From: Begonia masoniana
Lineage: Eukaryota; Streptophyta; Magnoliopsida; Cucurbitales; Begoniaceae
DNA: 64,000 nucleotides
Assembly: GCA_022432975.1 (NCBI GenBank)
Contig: CM039514.1
Coordinates: forward strand, 5,501,519-5,565,518
Direction: 5' to 3'
Below the pieces are notes generated by a model. It saw nothing but the letters and a program-made list of their open reading frames with translations, was not told the origin of the DNA and did no database searches. A program made the position numbers and the translations under genes. Positions 1-12,585 of this stretch are shown in pieces. Every line of letters begins with the position of its first letter. Position 1 is the first letter of the stretch.

Positions 1-2584
1 TCCAAGCCTCAAAGAAAGATAGGAGGATGTCTGTTTTAGCCGCTTTTAATGCTAGATCTTCCTTATGCAGTGAGTATTCATGCTTTTTGGCCAGTGTTTT
101 GGACACAAATCTGGTAGGAGAACTGAGTCTCCAAAATGTTCCAATAGCTCAAGATTTCCCTAAAGTTTTCCTTGATGACCTGCCGGGTTTACCACCTGAT
201 AGAGAGATCGAATTTGTGGTTGATGTCTATCCTGGTGCTGAACCTATATCTAAGAATCCATACAGATTGGCACCAACGGAACTCAAGGAATTAAAGAAAC
301 AGTTAGAGGAACTGTTGGAAAAGGGATTCATACGACCAAGTTATTCACCGTGGGGTGCACCGGTGCTATTTGTTAAAAAGAAGGATGGATCAATGCGTAT
401 GTGCATTGACTACCGAGAATTAAATAAGTTGACCATCAAGAATAAGTACCCATTACCTAGGATCGATGATTTGTTTGACCAACTTCGAGGTGCACGAGTT
501 TTCTCTAAGATTGACTTAAGATCAGGGTACTACCAATTGAAGGTTAAGTCTGAGGATATACCAAAGACTGCCTTTCGTACGAGATATGGACATTACGAAT
601 TTTTGGTTGTGTCCTTTGGTTTGACAAATGCACCAGCAGCTTTCATGGATCTCATGAATAGAGTGTTTCACGAGTTTTTAGACAAGTTTGTCATTGTATT
701 CATTGATGATATCTTGATTGATTCTAGAAATAAGGATGAGCATGCAACGCATTTGAGTTTGGTGTTAGGAGTACTCAGACAGCACCAGCTTTATGCTAAA
801 TTTTCCAAGTGTGAGTTTTGGTTGGACAGAATCAACTTTTTAGGCCATGTGATCTCGGGTGACGGAATATCCGTTGATCCAGCAAAGGTTCAAGCAGTCA
901 AAGACTGGCCTCAACCAAAGAATGCTTCTGATATTAGAAGTTTTCTCGGGTTAGCAGGGTATTACAGGAAGTTTATTGAAGGGTTCTCAAAGGTTGCAAC
1001 ACCCCTCACTCGTTTAACTAGAAAGAATATAAAGTATGCATGGACTGAGGAGTGTGAATTCAGTTTCCAAACCTTAAAGCAGAAATTGACTAATGCACCA
1101 ATACTAACCCTTCCTGTTGAAAATGGTAAGTTTTGTATTTATTGTGATGCTTCCAAAATTGGACTCGGCTGTGTTTTGATGCAGGACGGTAAGGTCATAG
1201 CCTATGCTTCAAGACAGTTGAAAACTCATGAAGGGAATTACCCTACGCACGACTTAGAATTAGCCGCAGTGGTTTTTGCATTAAAGATCTGGAGGCACTA
1301 CTTGTATGGACAGACTTGTGAAATATTTTCGGATCATAAAAGTCTGAAGTATATTTTCACGCAGAAGGAATTAAACATGAGACAACGTAGATGGTTGGAG
1401 TTTGTTAAAGACTACGATTTTGAGATTAAATATCATCCTGGTAAGGCCAATGTGGTGGCTGATGCATTGAGTAGAGTAACACCATCGGCCTCAGCTTTGA
1501 TTTTAGATATGCCGGTGGCCTTAGAGACAGAATTCCATAAGTTTAAGCTAGAAACTATGACCAATGTAGCAGCTATGCTTTCTGCCATCTCTTTGAAACC
1601 TACCATTCTGGATAAGATAAAAGAAACCCAGAATAATGATGGAGAGTGTAAAAAGTTCAAGTCGGACATGAATTCTACTGACAATTTGGACTTCAATTAT
1701 ACTGGTGATGGAATACTTAAGTTCAGGAATAGATATTTTGTACCAGCCAATAATGAGCTTCGTGATGAAATCCTTTCTGAAGCTCATTCGTTCTAGGTTT
1801 TCCGTTCATCCTGGAAGTACAAAGATGTACAGAGATCTTAAGCAGACTTATTGGTGGCCTGGTATGAAGAGGAGTGTAGCTGAGCATGTAAGAACATGTC
1901 TCATCTGCCAGCAGGTTAAGGCTGAACATCAGAGGCCTGCAGGGATGCTGCAGCCATTGCCACTTCCCGAATGGAAATGAGAGCAGATAACTATGGATTT
2001 TGTTGTAGGATTTCCTAGAACAGTAAAAGGACATGATGCAATTTGGGTGATTGTTGACCGATTAACCAAGTCCGCTCATTTCTTACCTATAAAAATGACT
2101 TACTCTATGGATCAGCTAGCTGAATTGTATGTGCATGAGATTGTGAGATTACATGGGGTTCCAGCTACTATAGTTTCTGATCGGGACACTAGATTTACAT
2201 CAAAATTTTGGAAAAGTTTACATAAGGCCATGGGCACACAACTAAATTTCAGCACAGCCTTCCATCCCCAAACTGATGGACAGTCAGAAAGAACAATACA
2301 AACATTGGAGGATATGCTCCGAGCATGTGTATTGGATTTCCAAGGTTCCTGGAGCAAGTATTTACCTTTGGTAGAATTTTCTTATAACAACGGTTTCCAA
2401 GCAACAATAGGCATGGCACCATACGAAGCATTATATGGACGAAAGTGCAGATCTCCATTATATTGGGATGAGGTTGGGGAGACACAATTGATTGGTCCTG
2501 ATATTGTGCAGCAAATAGTGGAAAAGATTGCCCTTATCCGACAACGAATTTTGACAGCTCAAAGCGAAGAAGTGTTACGATGAT
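1..2584 (+). pseudogene. Ty3/gypsy (Tekay-type) pol fragment, second copy of element A
   Basis: The frame 27-1796 encodes the end of the protease region, reverse transcriptase (FIDD catalytic motif at about 700-711), RNase H and the start of the integrase zinc finger. The frame 1993-2583 encodes most of the integrase core (D,D-35-E type). The sequence matches 6887-9466 of element A essentially base for base, including the same TGG-to-TGA stop before the integrase core (1978-1980). The differences I see are an extra G at about 1790, which breaks the frame, and several indels and a substitution in the last 25 bases before the N run. That pattern fits a redundant contig end better than a genuine second element. 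Confidence 0.9.
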
Positions 2585-2684
2585 NNNNNNNNNNNNNNNN
2601 NNNNNNNNNNNNNNNNNNNNNNNNNNNNNNNNNNNNNNNNNNNNNNNNNNNNNNNNNNNNNNNNNNNNNNNNNNNNNNNNNNNN
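2585..2684. other. Assembly gap (100 N)
   Basis: Exactly 100 N bases, the usual placeholder for a gap of unknown size. The sequence on the two sides is not continuous: plus-strand integrase on the left, and an antisense leader and LTR on the right. Confidence 0.99.
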
Positions 2685-3446
2685 GTTAACGTACTTCATA
2701 AACTCTAATAACGAAGGATAACATAAACACTACAGTTGTTGGAGTCTCCCATCAACGATTTGCACGTGATGATAATCTTTTGACGGTTTAACTGAAGTGT
2801 CTCTGATACATACTGTACGGCCCTGCATTATCTGAACCCGGTCTACACAAAAGCCCTACATGACTAAGAATTTTCAATCATATTTTAAAACTTCGCCAAC
2901 ATTCAACATTTGACAGTTTTACAAAATCTCAATACATTTAGAATTTGCAGCGGAAATCAATTTGACAACAATGGAGTAAACACAAACTATGATCATTTTG
3001 GAATGTCAGAAAACAATCGTCAATAGGAAATACAGTTTAAAACCGGGGAATACTTTAGAAGTCGCAGAAGTCAAACCACCTGCCAATGAATAAAGTCCAA
3101 CGAAAGACAGACACAGAAAATAGAAGGCTGCTGCCGATGGCATCAAACCAGAATAGGTGAAAACAGCAAGGCTTCCCTCGGTGGACTGCATCTCGATGAA
3201 GTCAGCCGGATACATCAATTATCCCACAGCAACCGATCGCAAAACGACAAAGTTTTGGCGACGCGCATCTACCGACGCAAACACAAAAATCCTCCTTCCC
3301 TTCTTCCGATAGAATAAACTCATACACCGATCACTAAACGCCCAAACATAATACACACTCTTACCGATAGTGCAAAATCTACTGATCTTCAATTAGAATC
3401 AACCATACATCAGCCGAGGCTTTACTGAAGACATCATCCGATAGAG
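2685..3446 (-). mobile_element. Antisense LTR end, primer site and leader of a B-like retroelement
   Basis: Read on the minus strand, this is the 3' part of an LTR (3446 down to 2814, ending ...CCGTACA), a degenerate initiator-Met primer site (2801-2810, TGTATCAGAG), and a leader (2800-2685) that parallels 12446-12560 of element B, including the stretches around AACCGT..AAAGAT and CTCCAACAACTGTA. The LTR part parallels 23863-24424. It lies head to head against the plus-oriented LTR of element A at about 3446 and stops at the gap, so its body is missing or unassembled. By eye it is clearly more diverged from B than B's own two LTRs are from each other. Confidence 0.75.
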
Positions 3447-5279
3447 AAAGTAGCCGCCAATGTTTCCCTTTATTTTCCTCTCGGTATTCAGCTCGAGCAG
3501 CAGACCTCTCTAGACGATTCTCCTGCCCGATTCTTCTTCAACCTAGGTAAGCCCTCCTTGTTTTCTTGTGATTTTAGTAGTTAGATAGCTGAGGGAGTAC
3601 GATGTGAGAAGTTTCGTGGAATGCTGTGATTTAGAGTAGGTTCGGGCTGAGTGACTAATGAGAATACCAGAGTTGTGGGGTTTCAGATTTGGTTTCCTCA
3701 AACTCCTATATTGATTCTGTGAAGTTTAAGGAAAGTTTGATTATATGTACTATTATGATTTTAGGTGAGCGAGCTTCTAAAGTAGCATTTAGCCGAGCGA
3801 TTTCTAGGGAGCCAGGTAAGTAGAGTTTGTTTGTGCCTTCGGGCCTACATCACAAAACAGTAGGATCTATGTATGTTTGTATGTTTATTCCCAGTTGTCA
3901 TGCATCATAATTTTGAAAAGAACTACGAAAATGTATTTTTAAGTGAAACGGCATGGTATGTGTGAGCAGGATGATCAGAACAACTGTTAAGGGGGATTAA
4001 TCCGCCCCTTAATTGAGAACAGAGGATTGAGGTTTTGGGAAAAGTGATCCACTTCCCAATCCTACAGGGGGATCAGATCAGTTAACTGTTAAGGGAATTA
4101 ATCCGCCCCTTAACTGAGATCAGAGGATGTATGCTTTGGGAGATGACTGATCCACTTTCCCATCGTACAGAGGGATCAACAGAGAACGAATTTTGAATAC
4201 AACTGAGATGAGAAAATAGAAACTTCATGTTTAGGAAATTATTGTTTCATTGAATCATTTCATTTATTGCTCTACTTGCTTAGCATTAGGCTAATAGATG
4301 AGTTTGTGATGTAGGTGAAGAAGTTACTGAAGGTGCGTTTGCAGAACAATCTGAAGACTAGGCTGGTTGGAGGAGCATTTCCAGGCATCGGTAGGGCGAT
4401 CTGTTGAGGCGGTTTGATAAAATGTAGTATACCTTAAGTTGAGAATATTTAGTTCAGTTTAGTAAATTCTGAGGATTTTACTGACAACAGTTTGAGTTTG
4501 GTAAAAAAAAATGATTTTTCTTAAGATTATATTGGAAATGACAAATCGACGGTTTAGCTGTGTTTCAATGGTTTGTTTAGTGTTTACATGAAAATTTGGG
4601 TTGTCCGAATGTTTTCAGTCGAATTTACAAGCTCTCCTAGTAAACAGAGTTGTTCCTTGTTCAGGGTGATTATTTTAAATCCACCGGTAGATGCAGTCTA
4701 TCGGTAGTTGTTGTGTATTTTGATTTTACCGATAGGTGATATCTATCGGTAGATGTTGTGTACTTGGCTATCGGTAGAAGTAGTTCTATCGGTAGATGTT
4801 TAGTGTTGTCGTCATCGGTAGAAGCTGAATGACGTCATCGGTAGATGTCTAATGTTGTTGTCGGTAGAAGTCGCGTGTTCGTCTATCGGAAGATGGAAAT
4901 CCATCGACAGATAAAGTTATGTTGACTTCATCGGCAGATGAAATTGTGTTGACTTATCGGTAGATGGTGGTGTGTTGTTTGTACACGTCATCGGTAGAAG
5001 CCTCCTATTTCTACTTCTGCTCCTTCCGTTGACTTTGTCGTCGGCAGATGTGTTTGACTTCTGCAACTTAACGGGTATTTCACGATTTTCAAGCTCTCAA
5101 TTGTCCTACTTTATTTAATAAGCATTGTTTCATACGAATAGTTTTCCGCTGCGAGTTTTAACGTTTTAAAGTTTTAAATTTCCACTGTCGAATGACATTT
5201 TAAAATTTTAAATAAAATGTCATAGTTCGGTTCGGTGTTTAGAGTAGCAAACCGGGTTCAGATAACTCGGGGCGTTACA
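3447..5279 (+). repeat. 5' LTR of element A (truncated at its start)
   Basis: Aligns with 10128-11960 with scattered single-base differences and ends ...GGGGCGTTACA. It contains a ~102-bp tandem duplication (units starting near 3982 and 4084, core TGTTAAGGG..TTAATCCGCCCC) and a cluster of about 14 short ATCGGTAGATG/AAG motifs (4681-5050), one joined to a TGACGTCA palindrome at 4830-4837. Confidence 0.9.
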
Positions 5280-5282
5280 AGT

Positions 5283-5300
5283 TGGTATCAGAGACAGGTT
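5283..5300 (+). other. Primer-binding site of element A (initiator tRNA-Met)
   Basis: TGGTATCAGAGACAGGTT starts three bases after the LTR end. It is complementary, with one mismatch, to the 3' end of plant initiator methionine tRNA, whose complement begins TGGTATCAGAGCCAGG. Confidence 0.88.
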
Positions 5301-5437
5301 TGTGTTAAACCGTTCAAAAGATTACTCAACAGTGCCAATCGTTGCATGGAAGTACTCCAACAACTGTAAGTGTTTATGTTAGTTCTAGTTATTATATATT
5401 TATGAAAATAGTTAACCTTGTTCAGGAATATAGTAGA

Positions 5438-5809
5438 ATGTCTAGACGACCAGGGAGACCAAGAGTTCAGAGAGAGACACCAACCCCGGGAGGTGCAGGG
5501 GATTCTGGTGTGATCAGGCAGCTGACTGATTTGGTACGCCAACAATCTGACATGATGCGTCAGCAGTCTGACCAGTTGGGACTACTACTGAACCGAGAGG
5601 TCCAAGGGAGTGCCAATTCGGGTTCTAGCAATGAACATTCCGGAGATCGATTCAGGAGGCTTCAGCCGCCCACATTTGATGGGAGATCATCCAACCCGAT
5701 TGTTGCTGAAGAATGGTTGAGGAAGATTGAAAGCATGCTCCGATGTGCCGACGTCGGAGAAGGAGACAAGGTCACCCTGGCGACATTTCATTTTGCTGGA
5801 GACGCCTAG
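5438..5809 (+). pseudogene. Element A gag, N-terminal piece
   Basis: The start ATG is at 5438 (MSRRPGRPRVQRE...), matching the start of element B's gag at 12586. The piece covers the basic N-terminus, a Gln-rich coil (QQSDMMRQQSDQ) and the beginning of the retrotransposon gag fold. It ends at TAG 5807-5809, where element B has CAA (glutamine in GEAQLWW), so this is a C-to-T nonsense change. A further single-base loss near 5892 shifts the frame before the next piece. The stretch between primer site and ATG contains GTAAGTG and a later TTCAG, which could be a leader intron; that is inference. Confidence 0.85.
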
Positions 5810-5913
5810 CTTTGGTGGGAGACAATTGAGACCACCACTGACATTCAGACTATGACTTGGCCTCAGTTTAAGGACACCTTCTTCGAGAAATATTTAACAG
5901 CACCGTTCAGGCC

Positions 5914-8865
5914 GTGAAGAAAGTGGAGTTCATGAACTTGAAGCAGACAGGGTCTGTGGCTGAGTACGTTAGACAATTTGAGTCCTTGTCCAGGTTTGCT
6001 GGACATTTTATTCACAGAAATGAGGATAAGGTGTTTCAATTTATGAATGGATTGAAGCCAGAGGTGTACAGAGGAGTCAAGTTTTCAGGTTTTAAAGGTT
6101 TGCCTTTTAGTGAGGTTGTGTCCACAGCCTTGGAGGTGGAGGAAGCCGAGATGAAATGTTCTGGGCCGAAGGAAGCCCCACGAAAGTTTGTTCAACCACC
6201 ACCGCAGAGAGGAGTGAAGAGGCACAATGAAGGTCAGTATAACCAAGGAAAGGTGAATAAGGTGCAAGACACTAGGAAGTTCCCTCAATGCCCAAAGTGT
6301 TCAAGATTTCACCCGGGAGAGTGTAGACTTAGCACGGGGAAGTGTTTCAACTGTGAGGAGACCGGGCATCTGTTTAAGGATTGCCCAAAGCCCAGAGTCC
6401 TTCGCTGTTATAATTGTAGTAAAGTTGGCCACATGAATAGGGATTGTCCAGCTCTGAAGAATGGTCCTGTGAATATAAAGCCAAGGATATACTCCATGGT
6501 AGAGTCAGGGGATGAAGATCAGCCTGCTGTTGTGTCAGGTACCATACTAGTCAATTCAATGCCTGCTTTTACTTTGTTAGACTCTGGTGCAACGCATTCC
6601 TTCATAGCATCTGCATTTGCTGCTAAGTTAGATGTTAAGTCTTCACCTACTATGCATGTGTTCAATGTTGCTTTACCTTCTGGTGAACGCATGCGCTCTA
6701 GCCGTGTGTTGTTTAATAGTGTAGTGACAGTAGAGGATAAGAACCTACCTGTTGATCTCATTATTTTAGAGATCATGGGATTTGATGTGATCTTAGGAAT
6801 GGACTGGTTGTTTAAGCACTATGCTACAATAGATTGTAGAACTGGCTTAGTTAGTTTTCGACCCCCTGGTGGTTTAAGACACACTTTCCAAGCCTCAAAG
6901 AAAGATAGGAGGATGTCTGTTTTAGCCGCTTTTAATGCTAGATCTTCCTTATGCAGTGAGTATTCATGCTTTTTGGCCAGTGTTTTGGACACAAATCTGG
7001 TAGGAGAACTGAGTCTCCAAAATGTTCCAATAGCTCAAGATTTCCCTAAAGTTTTCCTTGATGACCTGCCGGGTTTACCACCTGATAGAGAGATCGAATT
7101 TGTGGTTGATGTCTATCCTGGTGCTGAACCTATATCTAAGAATCCATACAGATTGGCACCAACGGAACTCAAGGAATTAAAGAAACAGTTAGAGGAACTG
7201 TTGGAAAAGGGATTCATACGACCAAGTTATTCACCGTGGGGTGCACCGGTGCTATTTGTTAAAAAGAAGGATGGATCAATGCGTATGTGCATTGACTACC
7301 GAGAATTAAATAAGTTGACCATCAAGAATAAGTACCCATTACCTAGGATCGATGATTTGTTTGACCAACTTCGAGGTGCACGAGTTTTCTCTAAGATTGA
7401 CTTAAGATCAGGGTACTACCAATTGAAGGTTAAGTCTGAGGATATACCAAAGACTGCCTTTCGTACGAGATATGGACATTACGAATTTTTGGTTGTGTCC
7501 TTTGGTTTGACAAATGCACCAGCAGCTTTCATGGATCTCATGAATAGAGTGTTTCACGAGTTTTTAGACAAGTTTGTCATTGTATTCATTGATGATATCT
7601 TGATTGATTCTAGAAATAAGGATGAGCATGCAACGCATTTGAGTTTGGTGTTAGGAGTACTCAGACAGCACCAGCTTTATGCTAAATTTTCCAAGTGTGA
7701 GTTTTGGTTGGACAGAATCAACTTTTTAGGCCATGTGATCTCGGGTGACGGAATATCCGTTGATCCAGCAAAGGTTCAAGCAGTCAAAGACTGGCCTCAA
7801 CCAAAGAATGCTTCTGATATTAGAAGTTTTCTCGGGTTAGCAGGGTATTACAGGAAGTTTATTGAAGGGTTCTCAAAGGTTGCAACACCCCTCACTCGTT
7901 TAACTAGAAAGAATATAAAGTATGCATGGACTGAGGAGTGTGAATTCAGTTTCCAAACCTTAAAGCAGAAATTGACTAATGCACCAATACTAACCCTTCC
8001 TGTTGAAAATGGTAAGTTTTGTATTTATTGTGATGCTTCCAAAATTGGACTCGGCTGTGTTTTGATGCAGGACGGTAAGGTCATAGCCTATGCTTCAAGA
8101 CAGTTGAAAACTCATGAAGGGAATTACCCTACGCACGACTTAGAATTAGCCGCAGTGGTTTTTGCATTAAAGATCTGGAGGCACTACTTGTATGGACAGA
8201 CTTGTGAAATATTTTCGGATCATAAAAGTCTGAAGTATATTTTCACGCAGAAGGAATTAAACATGAGACAACGTAGATGGTTGGAGTTTGTTAAAGACTA
8301 CGATTTTGAGATTAAATATCATCCTGGTAAGGCCAATGTGGTGGCTGATGCATTGAGTAGAGTAACACCATCGGCCTCAGCTTTGATTTTAGATATGCCG
8401 GTGGCCTTAGAGACAGAATTCCATAAGTTTAAGCTAGAAACTATGACCAATGTAGCAGCTATGCTTTCTGCCATCTCTTTGAAACCTACCATTCTGGATA
8501 AGATAAAAGAAACCCAGAATAATGATGGAGAGTGTAAAAAGTTCAAGTCGGACATGAATTCTACTGACAATTTGGACTTCAATTATACTGGTGATGGAAT
8601 ACTTAAGTTCAGGAATAGATATTTTGTACCAGCCAATAATGAGCTTCGTGATGAAATCCTTTCTGAAGCTCATTCTTCTAGGTTTTCCGTTCATCCTGGA
8701 AGTACAAAGATGTACAGAGATCTTAAGCAGACTTATTGGTGGCCTGGTATGAAGAGGAGTGTAGCTGAGCATGTAAGAACATGTCTCATCTGCCAGCAGG
8801 TTAAGGCTGAACATCAGAGGCCTGCAGGGATGCTGCAGCCATTGCCACTTCCCGAATGGAAATGA
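5914..8865 (+). pseudogene. Element A gag-protease-RT-RNase H-integrase zinc finger
   Basis: An open frame of 983 codons. In order it holds the rest of gag ([18 protein letters not shown]), a Cys-rich stretch with two CCHC knuckles ([28 protein letters not shown]), aspartic protease ([12 protein letters not shown]), reverse transcriptase with FIDD, RNase H ([21 protein letters not shown]) and the integrase HHCC finger. After FIDDILI the residue is Asp where element B has Tyr. The frame ends at TGA 8863-8865 in place of the Trp codon expected in PEWKWE, just before the integrase core. Confidence 0.92.
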
Positions 8866-8877
8866 GAGCAGATAACT

Positions 8878-9921
8878 ATGGATTTTGTTGTAGGATTTCC
8901 TAGAACAGTAAAAGGACATGATGCAATTTGGGTGATTGTTGACCGATTAACCAAGTCCGCTCATTTCTTACCTATAAAAATGACTTACTCTATGGATCAG
9001 CTAGCTGAATTGTATGTGCATGAGATTGTGAGATTACATGGGGTTCCAGCTACTATAGTTTCTGATCGGGACACTAGATTTACATCAAAATTTTGGAAAA
9101 GTTTACATAAGGCCATGGGCACACAACTAAATTTCAGCACAGCCTTCCATCCCCAAACTGATGGACAGTCAGAAAGAACAATACAAACATTGGAGGATAT
9201 GCTCCGAGCATGTGTATTGGATTTCCAAGGTTCCTGGAGCAAGTATTTACCTTTGGTAGAATTTTCTTATAACAACGGTTTCCAAGCAACAATAGGCATG
9301 GCACCATACGAAGCATTATATGGACGAAAGTGCAGATCTCCATTATATTGGGATGAGGTTGGGGAGACACAATTGATTGGTCCTGATATTGTGCAGCAAA
9401 TAGTGGAAAAGATTGCCCTTATCCGACAACGAATTTTGACAGCTCAAAGCCGACAGAAGTGTTACGCTGATAGAAGGCGTAGAGAGTTAGAATTTGAAGT
9501 TGGAGATGAGGTTTTCCTTAAGGTGTCACCGTTTAAGGGAGTTGTGAGATTTGGAAAGAGAGGCAAACTGAATCCTAGGTTTGTTGGTCCTTTCTCAATT
9601 CTGAAAAGGATTGGGATGGCAGCCTATCAGTTACAGCTACCAGCATCTATGGAAGGGATACACGACGTGTTCCATGTCTCTATGTTAAAGAAGTGTATAC
9701 GGGATCCAACTCATGTTGTTGAGCAGCAGAACATTGAAATTCAACCTACACTTACCTATGAAGAAAAGCCAGTAAAGATTCTAGACTATGCAGTGAAGGT
9801 ATTGCGCAACAAAGAAGTACCATTAGTGAAAGTCTTATGGCACAATCAGAATACAGAGGAGGCAACATGAGAGCGCCAACAAGACATGATGAACCAACAT
9901 CCAGAACTGTTCAGGTACTGA
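8878..9921 (+). pseudogene. Element A integrase core and chromodomain
   Basis: Continues the same frame after the TGA. The core starts [10 protein letters not shown], with catalytic-type residues in [22 protein letters not shown] and [14 protein letters not shown]. The C-terminal domain ([11 protein letters not shown]) and a chromodomain-like end follow. A second TGG-to-TGA stop lies at 9868-9870 ([16 protein letters not shown]); the expected end is the TGA at 9919-9921. Element B keeps Trp at that second site. Confidence 0.88.
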
Positions 9922-9956
9922 ATTTTGAGGACAAAATTCTTTTAAAGAGGGTAGAT

Positions 9957-11960
9957 TGTAGCACCCGACTTTAATTAAAAATCAAAATAACTGATCAATC
10001 TATTAAGTATAATTCTGGATGAAATTTGAGTATAATGTTGATTAGGTTGAAGAGTGAGTAAGTAAGGGCATAAGAGTAATTGGTAAATTTGAAAGTGGAT
10101 AACGTATTTAAGGAAAAGGGTTAGTGAGAGTAGCCGCCACTGTTTCCTTATTTTCCTCCTCGGTATTCAGCTCGAGCAGCAGAACTCTCTAGACGATTCT
10201 CCTGCCCGATTCTCCTTCAACCTAGGTAAGCCCTCCTTGTTTTCTTGCGATTTTAGTAGTTAGATAGCTGAGGGAGTACGATGTGAGAAGTTTCGTGGAA
10301 TGCTGTGATTTAGAGTAGGTTCGGGCTGAGTGACTAATGAGAATACCAGAGTTGTGGGGTTTCAGATTTGGTTTCCTCAAACTCCTATATTGATTCTGTG
10401 AAGTTTAATGAAAGTTTGATTATATGTACTATTATGATTTTAGGTGAGCGAGCTTCTAAAGTAGCATTTAGCCGAGCGATTTCCAAGGAGCCAGGTAAGT
10501 GGAGTTTGTTTGTGCCTTCGGGCCTACATCACAAAACAGTAGGATCTATGTATGTTTGTATGTTTATTCCCAGTTGTCATGCATCATAATTTTGAAAAGA
10601 ACTACGAAAATGTATTTTTAAGTGAAACGGCATGGTATGTGTGAGCAGGATGATCAGAACAACTGTTAAGGGGGATTAATCCGCCCCTTAATTGAGAACA
10701 GAGGATTGAGGTTTTGGGAAAAGTGATCCACTTCCCAATCCTACAGGGGGATCAGATCAGTTAACTGTTAAGGGAATTAATCCGCCCCTTAACTGAGATC
10801 GGAGGATGTATGCTTTGGGGGATGACTGATCCACTTTCCCATCGTACAGAGGGATCAACAGAGAACGAATTTTGAATACAACTGAGATGAGAAAGTAGAA
10901 ACTGCATGTTTAGGAAATTATTGTTTCATTGAATCATTTCATTTATTGCTCTACTTGCTTAGCATTAGGCTAATAGATGAGTTTGTGATGTAGGTGAAGA
11001 AGTTACTGAAGGTGCGTTTGCAGAACAATCTGAAGACTAGGCTGGTTGGAGGAGCATTTCCAGGCATCGGTAGGGCGATCTGTTGAGGCGGTTTGATAAA
11101 ATGTAGTATACCTTAAGTTGAGAATATTTAGTTCAGTTTAGTAAATTCTGAGGATTTTACTGACAACAGTTTGAGTTTGGTAAAAAAAAATGATTTTTCT
11201 TAAGATTATATTGGAAATGACAAAATCGAAGGTTTAACTGTGTTTCAATGGTTTGTTTAGTGTTTACATGAAAATTTGGGTTGTCCGAATGTTTTCAGTC
11301 GAATTTACAAGCTCTCCTAGTAAACAGAGTTGTTCCTTGTTCAGGGTGATTATTTTAAAATCCACCGGTAGATGCAGTCTATCGGTGGTTGTTGTGTATT
11401 TTGATTTTACCGATAGGTGATATCTATTGGTAGATGTTGTGTACTTGGCTATCGGTAGAAGTAGTTCTATCGGTAGATGTTTAGTGTTGTCGTCATCGGT
11501 AGAAGCTGAATGACGTCATCGGTAGATGTCTAATGTTGTTGTCGGTAGAAGTCGCGTGTTCGTCTATCGGAAGATGGAAATCCATCAGCAGATGAAGTTA
11601 TGTTGACTTCATCGGCAGATGAAATTGTGTTGACTTATCGGTAGATGGTGGTGTGTTGTTTGTACACGTCATCGGTAGAAGCCTCCAATTTCTACTTCTG
11701 CTCCTTCCGTTGACTTTGTCGTCGGCAGATGTGTTTGACTTCTGCAACTTAACGGGTATTTCACGATTTTCAAGCTCTCAATTGTGCTACTTTATTTAAT
11801 AAGCATTGTTTCATACGAATAGTTTTCCGCTGCGAGTTTTAACGTTTTAAAGTTTTAAATTTCCACTGTCGAATGACGTTTTAAAATTTTAAATAAAATG
11901 TCATAGTTCGGTTCGGTGTTTAGAGTAGCAAACCGGGTTCAGATAACTCGGGGCGTTACA
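9957..11960 (+). repeat. 3' LTR of element A, with polypurine tract just upstream
   Basis: 2004 bp, TGTAGCACCC...GGCGTTACA. The purine-rich AAAGAGGGTAGA at about 9944-9956 directly precedes it and is the likely plus-strand primer. It carries the same ~102-bp tandem duplication and GGTAGATG motif cluster as the 5' LTR, with TGACGTCA at 11511-11518. Confidence 0.93.
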
Positions 11961-12429
11961 TGTCGTGTGTAAATCCACCGGATGATGTAGAGAGTCTTTT
12001 GTCTTTTAGTGACCGGTGGATGTCGTGTGTAAATTCACCGGATGATGTAGAGAGCCTTTTGTCGTTTAGTGATCGGTGGAGGTAGAATAAAGTCAATCGG
12101 ATGAGAGAAATCATTCGGCTGACGTCATCGGTAGATACAGTCTACCGAGAGATGTCTTTGGATTTTCATTCGGGTGACGTCATCGGCAGAAGTCTTCCAT
12201 TTTTTTGCTTTCTGCTTCTTCCGTTGACTTTACTCATCGGCAGATGCGTTCGACTTCTGCAACTTTTAAAGTGTTTTCACGATTCAAACTTCTATTTCTT
12301 TTAACCGATTATTTCTTAACATTTCAAATGATTTCCGCTGCAAGGTTAAAAAAAAAATATATGGTAGAAATTTTAGTCATGTACGGAGTTTGTGTGACAA
12401 ACCAGGTTCAGATAACTCGGGGCCTTACA
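11961..12429 (+). repeat. 5' LTR remnant of element B
   Basis: Matches 23959-24424 with few differences and ends ...GGGGCCTTACA. It contains TGACGTCA palindromes at 12120-12127 and 12175-12182, each followed by CGG(T/C)AGA. The first ~1.5 kb of the LTR is absent. Confidence 0.9.
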
Positions 12430-12432
12430 GCA

Positions 12433-12445
12433 TGGTATCAGAGAC
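12433..12445 (+). other. Primer-binding site of element B
   Basis: TGGTATCAGAGAC, three bases after the LTR end; the same initiator-Met type as in element A. Confidence 0.8.
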
Positions 12446-12585
12446 ATTCAGTTAAACCGTTCAAAAGATCACTCATCAGCGCCAATCGTTGCATGGGAGT
12501 ACTCCAACAACTGTAAGTGTTTATGTTAGCTCAGTTATTAGATATTTATGAAAAATAGTTAACCCTGCGCAGGAATATAGCAAAA

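Larger units (their letters stand above)
3447..11960 (+). mobile_element. Element A: Ty3/gypsy chromovirus (Tekay-type), nearly complete, decayed
   Basis: LTR - primer site - gag - protease - RT - RNase H - integrase - chromodomain - polypurine tract - LTR, all on the plus strand. The domain order, the ~2-kb LTRs starting TGTAGCACCC, and the C-terminal chromodomain-like stretch ([18 protein letters not shown]) place it with Tekay/Del chromoviruses. The 5' LTR lacks about its first 170 bp, replaced by the inverted fragment to its left. The two LTRs look about 98-99% identical. The coding region carries at least three stops and one frameshift, so it cannot encode a full polyprotein. The 3' LTR ends directly against mid-LTR sequence of element B, so A appears to have inserted into B. 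Confidence 0.9.

Noticed and set aside
4681..5050. Short regular GGTAGATG repeats that resemble a CRISPR array
   Set aside because: Units are too short, spacing is irregular, and they lie inside a plant LTR; no CRISPR exists in nuclear plant DNA.
8319..9370. Minus-strand frames antisense to element A pol
   Set aside because: Shadows of the pol codons; the same frames recur in the duplicate at 1433-2485.
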